A stretch of 64,000 nucleotides of DNA from Fragum whitleyi (taxonomy: Eukaryota > Mollusca > Bivalvia > Cardiida > Cardiidae): positions 29,263,272-29,327,271 of the forward strand of contig OX411549.1 of the NCBI GenBank assembly GCA_948146395.1, read 5' to 3'. The position numbers and the translations under genes are program-made. The notes beneath the pieces are model-generated. The model did not search any database, was not told the DNA's origin, and worked only from the letters and a program-made list of their open reading frames with translations. Numbering within the stretch: the first letter of the stretch is position 1; each line of letters opens with the position of its first letter. Of the stretch, positions 57,605-64,000 are shown in pieces.

Positions 57605-60404
57605 AAATGAAACTAAATACAAATATATATATTTATATATATATATATATAAAAAAAAGTATTTATGCTGGCAAACTCTTGAGCCTTTTTACCCAAAGTA
57701 ATATTCTTCCCTCCAGTTAAATCGAAATTTTGGTGTCTAGCTAAATAGCAATTATGTATCCTATTTTCATGCTTGTCCTGTAACTGGTACAGTTAGGCTT
57801 TTGACAGGAGCTTTCCCTAGTCTTGTTCGAACAAATTTGCAGTTATTCTAAGCTATATTCCGAATTTCTAGATAATGAATAATTTTCTTTGTTAAATAAG
57901 CCTGTCAAAAAATGATCCTTTTTCTCCATAACCATGTTTTCTAAAATGCTGACAAGCTCTTGTCAATCACTCAAAACATGTACACAAAAAGAGAAGCTAC
58001 AAAAGAATTCCTGTGCATTTATGCAGGTGTCTAAGAATTGAAAAATGCAAGATTTAGTCACGAAAAACTTTGCTACAGTATAAACTATTATCTTTACTGC
58101 GAATTTTCAATTTGTAATTGGCACAATTTGCAATTTGTAGTTGGCACAATCTATATGCGAGTATGTGAGCTGAAATCTGAGCTCTGAGGTAGAGCAATTC
58201 ACCTAGCAGGTCCTCCAGGGAGATAGATCAAATGTTGTGGCTTTTATGTATGGGTGCCTCCTCCTTCCAGCCAGAAAGGACAGAAAGAAAATGCTATGAT
58301 TAATTCTATGGCTTTTGCTAAAATCTTGCCTGTTCTTACAAAAATTAATTTATGTCTCCATTGCAGTCCCAATCAACTCACCAATTTCTGCCCAAACACT
58401 AATTTCCAAGAGTCGGGCCAAACACTTCATGGGCTCAAAACTGCAATGAATTGAAAACCTCAAAGGATCAGTAACTGGAAAAGGCGTGCAAGATGCTATA
58501 GCTACCTTCTAATCCACTGATAGTATGCACCCTTATCCTATTCGATGTCCTATGTCGAACTGGTACAAAAATCTATTGTAATCTCAGACTGACAAAACAT
58601 CACTTACAATTATCAAAGACAATGCTTACTAATCTTGAATCACAGATTTACTCAACCATATTAAGTAAAACGTTAATTAACATCTGCCTATTAAGAACAT
58701 TAGAAATAGATGACGGCCTAGAACTGGCTGTTGCTAATTGACAAGTTCTAATTACATGTTTATTTGCCTTTATTTGGAGCTGTCTTGTCCTTAAAAATAA
58801 ATAATGACACGGACCTTGAATTTTATCTTGCACATTTCTACAGAAAACACTTTTACAATTTACGTAAAGTCAAAATTACTAGAGGAAAATAATCTTCTTG
58901 AAATGGAATGAGTTTTCGCGACCACATCCTTGGTAATAAAGTTTGAGGTAATGGTGCACTTGAAATATAGCGGGCACCAGTAAGTCACAAAATAGAAACG
59001 TTCAGTTTTTTCATCTGGATTTATAGAAAAAAGTTTTACAAATTTCTAAAAAAGAAAAAAAGAAATAATAAAAACACAAACAAAAAAATTATATATATAT
59101 ATTGAATGCTACAGGGATTTTTACATTTCTCCTCCTCTAACTTCAGTGCATTATTTTATCATATATACAAATATTTACATTTCTATTATGTAGAACCAAT
59201 TTCACGTGTTCAATGGCATGGAGTGAACATTAATTTGTTCATTGTAAGGATACCACTATGAAAGACCAAGATGGCTAGTCAATGATTAAGTTTGGCTTCG
59301 TTTCAAGATAGAAAATAAAGCATGTATCCATATATGAAGATATATATGTATGGGTGCATGTTAATTTTGGTGCCTTCGTTGGAGCAAGTTTCTCAGGATT
59401 CTAATCAGCTTTCTGGGATGGTGTTTTATAGAGCGACATTGTTAAGCGGCTTAATAAGGATATTAAGATATTTAATCACATGACGAAATGAACACCGTTT
59501 GCATTGGCTTAAAAGCAGCAGTCATCACAATGTAAACACTTTCACTTATTTTTTTTGGGAAATCATTTACTATGGCGTCTCTTAAATTTTATTTAGCTTG
59601 TTTTACGTCTTGCTCTGATTGATCCATTTATGCATTTTCATAGCACAGTGCTTCAATCGAATAAAACTAAACAAAGCCAAACGGTGTTGAAAGTGACAAT
59701 ATTATCACATGGGCTTTCAAATCGTAATACTCAATTTGCTACCTAAGAGGTCATTGTCCCATTGCAAATAATTCCTACCGATCACTGACGAATTTTTTAA
59801 ATTGCCTTAATCCCATATTGAAACTTATGTGCTAATCAGCAAGGGTCTCAAATCTGCCAGAAAGCAGATTCACACAATTGCAATAAGGTTACCAGAGCTT
59901 AAGCGCAGCTTTTATAGTAAGCACCTCAGACTAGTGTCTTTCAATCTACATACATATGACAAGGACAGTGTCCAAGGCCACTTGCCAATTGTCAATTTAG
60001 CCTAAGTCATGTTTTTTACAGGCAACCAGGCCCTTATATTATGGATAATTAAGTGTGGGCGTGAACCAGATTTTGGCTTGCTGGCGCAAAATTCTATTTT
60101 GGCGGTGAAACGAAACCCCTGTCCCCATGGAGGCCATTGGTTTCCTTTCATGTGGCCAACCAGCAGCCAAAATTCTCTGAAATAATCTATCATTTTTATA
60201 TATCTCATGTATATATTCAACCACGTTAGGGGTCACCACGTTTTTCGGGGCCAGTATTTTTGTGTGTGTTCAATTCGGCGCCCTACGACGATTTGTCGGT
60301 GCCATACGAGTCTTAGAATTAATGATAACAGTGCTTAGGAGTATAATTCTTTGGGCTCCAATTGAGTCGAAGTTGATTGTCGCTCTATTTGAGCTTAATT
60401 TAGC

Positions 60405-60615
60405 TCCGCTCCACCTGAGCATTATTTGTTCCGCTCCATCTGAGCGTTATTTATTCTGCTCAATCTGATCATTATTTGTTTGGTTCTATCTGAGCAGTAT
60501 TCGTTCCGCTCCACTGTGCATTATTCGTTCCGCTCCATCTGAGAATTATTTGTTCGGCCCCATCTGGGCATTTTTTGCTTCAGCTCCATCTGAGCTATTT
60601 GTTTCGATCTAACTG
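60405..60615. repeat. Minisatellite of array unit 1 (shared part)
   Basis: About eight ~25-bp units 'gctccatctgagcattattt'. Repeated at 61727-61937 and 63049-63259. Confidence 0.85.
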
Positions 60616-60904
60616 AGCACAAAATGTATATATAATGGTAAAACATTTATTGATTTTATTGGCTTTTATTTGTGAAATTTATCGTAGGTTCACGCCCACC
60701 ATTATGCCAAACTTAAGCATTATGTGTAAATGAGTAGAATAAAAATATGTAACATTATTATGGTCTTGACTTAGTTCAGTAAAGTTAGGCGGGGACCAAG
60801 GGCAGACCCTACAAGTTTCGTTGTCCTGCACCCCACCAACTTAAGTCCGAAATGACCTAGTAGTCTGCACTTGGTCCCTTAGTCTTATTATGCCTATGAA
60901 ACAA

Positions 60905-62226
60905 TAGGGACTATTACTAGTTAATAGTCCTCGTTGTTTCCATGGCATCTTCCAGTCTATAAGATCGTTTAGTAAAACTCCAAGTCTAAGTGTGACGTCA
61001 CTCACCTCCATTTTTGCTATAGAACAAAGGTAAATGATTTTGTTACCACATTTCAGCTAATAATAAGTTTTTAAAGAACCCTCCCTTGCCCCTCCCTATT
61101 TGCCTCTTTTTGTGTGGTATGTGTTGCTTTGCTCTTTTCATCTCTTTTCAGAACTATGAGGGATCAGAGAAAACCTGTAGAAAAGGCCACCTCTTCGCGA
61201 TCCATTCATAGAAGACCGGTGTGAACCTACAGCCCAGTGATGGAAACGATCAATGAACAATTCACATTCAGTGCTAGTTGATGAAGTGTTCTCAATTTCG
61301 ATCTTGATGTATCAAAAGTGTTTCATTAAGCATGTCTAAGAGGTTATCCAAGTAGACAATCCTTGTGAAAATATTGCAATTCTTCATTCTTCTCGTAAAT
61401 TCGTGTATATTCTCAAATGTCGGAAGGGTCACCAAGCCGTTCGGGGCCGGTAACCGGCAACATTCCTCATGAACAGGCCAACCAGCAGCCAAAATTCTCT
61501 GAAATAATCTATCATTTTTATATATCTCATGTATATATTCAACCACGTTAGGGGTCACCACGTTTTTCGGGGCCAGTATTTTTGTGTGTGTTCAATTCGG
61601 CGCCCTACGACGATTTGTCGGTGCCATACGAGTCTTAGAATTAATGATAACAGTGCTTAGGAGTATAATTCTTTGGGCTCCAATTGAGTCGAAGTTGATT
61701 GTCGCTCTATTTGAGCTTAATTTAGCTCCGCTCCACCTGAGCATTATTTGTTCCGCTCCATCTGAGCGTTATTTATTCTGCTCAATCTGATCATTATTTG
61801 TTTGGTTCTATCTGAGCAGTATTCGTTCCGCTCCACTGTGCATTATTCGTTCCGCTCCATCTGAGAATTATTTGTTCGGCCCCATCTGGGCATTTTTTGC
61901 TTCAGCTCCATCTGAGCTATTTGTTTCGATCTAACTGAGCACAAAATGTATATATAATGGTAAAACATTTATTGATTTTATTGGCTTTTATTTGTGAAAT
62001 TTATCGTAGGTTCACGCCCACCATTATGCCAAACTTAAGCATTATGTGTAAATGAGTAGAATAAAAATATGTAACATTATTATGGTCTTGACTTAGTTCA
62101 GTAAAGTTAGGCGGGGACCAAGGGCAGACCCTACAAGTTTCGTTGTCCTGCACCCCACCAACTTAAGTCCGAAATGACCTAGTAGTCTGCACTTGGTCCC
62201 TTAGTCTTATTATGCCTATGAAACAA
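60905..62226. repeat. Array unit 2 (1,322 bp)
   Basis: Contains an 89-codon minus frame (61292-61561) starting MVTPNVVEYIHEIYKNDRLF of unknown nature, the minisatellite, and a 16-bp inverted pair GGGACCAAGGGCAGAC / GTCTGCACTTGGTCCC near its right end. Confidence 0.88.
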
Positions 62227-63548
62227 TAGGGACTATTACTAGTTAATAGTCCTCGTTGTTTCCATGGCATCTTCCAGTCTATAAGATCGTTTAGTAAAAC
62301 TCCAAGTCTAAGTGTGACGTCACTCACCTCCATTTTTGCTATAGAACAAAGGTAAATGATTTTGTTACCACATTTCAGCTAATAATAAGTTTTTAAAGAA
62401 CCCTCCCTTGCCCCTCCCTATTTGCCTCTTTTTGTGTGGTATGTGTTGCTTTGCTCTTTTCATCTCTTTTCAGAACTATGAGGGATCAGAGAAAACCTGT
62501 AGAAAAGGCCACCTCTTCGCGATCCATTCATAGAAGACCGGTGTGAACCTACAGCCCAGTGATGGAAACGATCAATGAACAATTCACATTCAGTGCTAGT
62601 TGATGAAGTGTTCTCAATTTCGATCTTGATGTATCAAAAGTGTTTCATTAAGCATGTCTAAGAGGTTATCCAAGTAGACAATCCTTGTGAAAATATTGCA
62701 ATTCTTCATTCTTCTCGTAAATTCGTGTATATTCTCAAATGTCGGAAGGGTCACCAAGCCGTTCGGGGCCGGTAACCGGCAACATTCCTCATGAACAGGC
62801 CAACCAGCAGCCAAAATTCTCTGAAATAATCTATCATTTTTATATATCTCATGTATATATTCAACCACGTTAGGGGTCACCACGTTTTTCGGGGCCAGTA
62901 TTTTTGTGTGTGTTCAATTCGGCGCCCTACGACGATTTGTCGGTGCCATACGAGTCTTAGAATTAATGATAACAGTGCTTAGGAGTATAATTCTTTGGGC
63001 TCCAATTGAGTCGAAGTTGATTGTCGCTCTATTTGAGCTTAATTTAGCTCCGCTCCACCTGAGCATTATTTGTTCCGCTCCATCTGAGCGTTATTTATTC
63101 TGCTCAATCTGATCATTATTTGTTTGGTTCTATCTGAGCAGTATTCGTTCCGCTCCACTGTGCATTATTCGTTCCGCTCCATCGGAGAATTATTTGTTCG
63201 GCCCCATCTGGGCATTTTTTGCTTCAGCTCCATCTGAGCTATTTGTTTCGATCTAACTGAGCACAAAATGTATATATAATGGTAAAACATTTATTGATTT
63301 TATTGGCTTTTATTTGTGAAATTTATCGTAGGTTCACGCCCACCATTATGCCAAACTTAAGCATTATGTGTAAATGAGTAGAATAAAAATATGTAACATT
63401 ATTATGGTCTTGACTTAGTTCAGTAAAGTTAGGCGGGGACCAAGGGCAGACCCTACAAGTTTCGTTGTCCTGCACCCCACCAACTTAAGTCCGAAATGAC
63501 CTAGTAGTCTGCACTTGGTCCCTTAGTCTTATTATGCCTATGAAACAA
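62227..63548. repeat. Array unit 3 (1,322 bp)
   Basis: Almost identical to unit 2; the one difference I noticed is a T-to-G change in CCATCTGAG at 63180-63188. The same 89-codon minus frame is at 62614-62883. Confidence 0.9.
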
Positions 63549-63645
63549 CTGCATGATATTATTGTTCTAAAAATAACTATGTGATATCATAAAAAATATC
63601 ATACGGGATGTTATCACACGGATATTTGTATAGTTATAAGATAAA
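63549..63645. mobile_element. Foldback family F2, right part of the split copy
   Basis: 'ctgcatgatattattgttct' to 'tatagttataagataaa' continues the copy broken at 55602, matching 45477-45576. Confidence 0.85.
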
Positions 63646-63710
63646 TTTTCAAAACATGGACAGACGGCTAGGAATCACGCCAGATCACTACATCGATCTT
63701 CCGGTAATGA

Positions 63711-63993
63711 TTTTTTTTTGTTTATTTAAATGTGGTTTTATGCCGCTTTCAATATTTTTTCAGTTATATCGCGGCAGCTGGAGCACCTAACAATGGATTC
63801 CTGGTATTTCTCACACCAGTACTACCATTACATTCATTCCTAGCCTCCAGCTGCTATCCCACATAGGTCTACGATTATCAACTCATTGGTTAGAGGCAAA
63901 TAGTCGGAAAGAATGAGTGCCACCGTCGGGGATCGAACCCGGGACCTCTAGATTGACAGTCCGATTCCCTACCATCTGCGCTATGACGGCGGC
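63711..63993 (-). mobile_element. tRNA-derived SINE (head at right, tail at left)
   Basis: Minus strand: a tRNA-like head at 63919-63993 with an A-box TAGCGCAGATGG (63972-63983) and B-box GGTTCGATCC (63930-63939), then a body shared with 11181-11364 and 6021-6500, and a short A-rich end (T run at 63711-63719 on the + strand). The anticodon stem does not pair, so this is a SINE and not a working tRNA gene. It carries an internal RNA polymerase III promoter by inference. Confidence 0.8.
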
Positions 63994-64000
63994 TATAAGC

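Larger units (their letters stand above)
55603..60904. repeat. Array unit 1 (long form)
   Basis: 55603-55776 and about 60154-60904 match the short units; about 4.4 kb in between is private. The private part holds a first minisatellite block (57233-57375), AT-rich simple sequence (57490-57650) and a possible coding fragment at 56204-56413. Confidence 0.75.
55603..63548. mobile_element. 7.9-kb head-to-tail array, Helitron/Helentron-like (non-autonomous)
   Basis: Three units all begin TAGGGACTATTACTAGTTAA and end TATGCCTATGAAACAA: 55603-60904 (5,302 bp), 60905-62226 and 62227-63548 (1,322 bp each). The long unit shares only its first 174 bp and last ~750 bp with the short ones. A 9-bp-stem hairpin, GGACTATTA-CTAGT-TAATAGTCC, lies 3 bp inside the unit start. 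There is no clear target duplication (at most AA), no long inverted termini and no Rep/helicase, but each unit carries a minisatellite. Head-to-tail arrays, an end hairpin and a central minisatellite are features of rolling-circle elements and their short derivatives. On the minus strand the hairpin would be at the 3' end. Confidence 0.55.

Noticed and set aside
63919..63993. Candidate functional tRNA gene
   Set aside because: The A and B boxes are good, but the anticodon stem does not pair and the sequence continues into a SINE body found elsewhere in the window.

Overview
The window is eukaryotic and looks like animal DNA, most likely from a mollusc and probably a bivalve. This is inferred from the very AT-rich, repeat-dominated sequence, GT-AG introns of 2-7 kb, dense MITE families, tRNA-derived SINEs, and diverged tandem arrays with units near 160 bp, some ending in an AGCTCACCTGAGC-like motif. 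Nothing resembles a bacterial gene layout. No species can be named from the sequence alone.

Left edge (1 to about 4.6 kb): the 3' half of an env-bearing Ty3/gypsy-type LTR retroelement on the + strand. It has an uninterrupted integrase-bearing pol C-terminus that runs off the left edge, then an uninterrupted 660-codon envelope-like gene with a signal peptide, a basic cleavage site, a hydrophobic peptide after it and a C-terminal membrane anchor. A candidate splice acceptor lies between them.

Minus strand, 8.4-42 kb: one host gene, assembled by eye from nine small exons whose reading phases all agree across eight GT-AG introns. It encodes a signal peptide, a propeptide with an RKRR furin-type site, and the first part of an M12B (adamalysin/reprolysin, ADAM or ADAMTS-like) zinc metalloprotease domain. 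The HExxH active site is not in the window, so the gene continues past the left edge or lies in exons I could not find. The env-bearing retroelement probably sits in one of its introns. Just downstream of exon 8 lies a 134-bp tandem repeat made from the exon's own 3' end and splice donor.

The introns are filled with transposon debris: two piggyBac-like (TTAA) MITE families with four copies each, a hAT-like MITE with an 8-bp duplication, pogo/Tigger-like TA elements including a broken transposase, several other terminal-inverted-repeat elements, SINE pieces, microsatellites (a 233-bp TA run) and six or more diverged tandem arrays.

Upstream of the gene (42-64 kb) I recognise no host gene. This part holds further MITEs, several long palindromic foldback elements, a LINE reverse-transcriptase fragment, a Penelope-like GIY-YIG endonuclease fragment with a 12-bp target duplication, and a 7.9-kb insertion made of three head-to-tail units (5.3 kb plus two nearly identical 1,322-bp units) with a terminal hairpin. 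That insertion splits a foldback element whose unsplit relative at 45.2-45.6 kb serves as the empty site; a Helitron/Helentron-like rolling-circle element is the best guess. The right edge is a SINE with a tRNA-like head.
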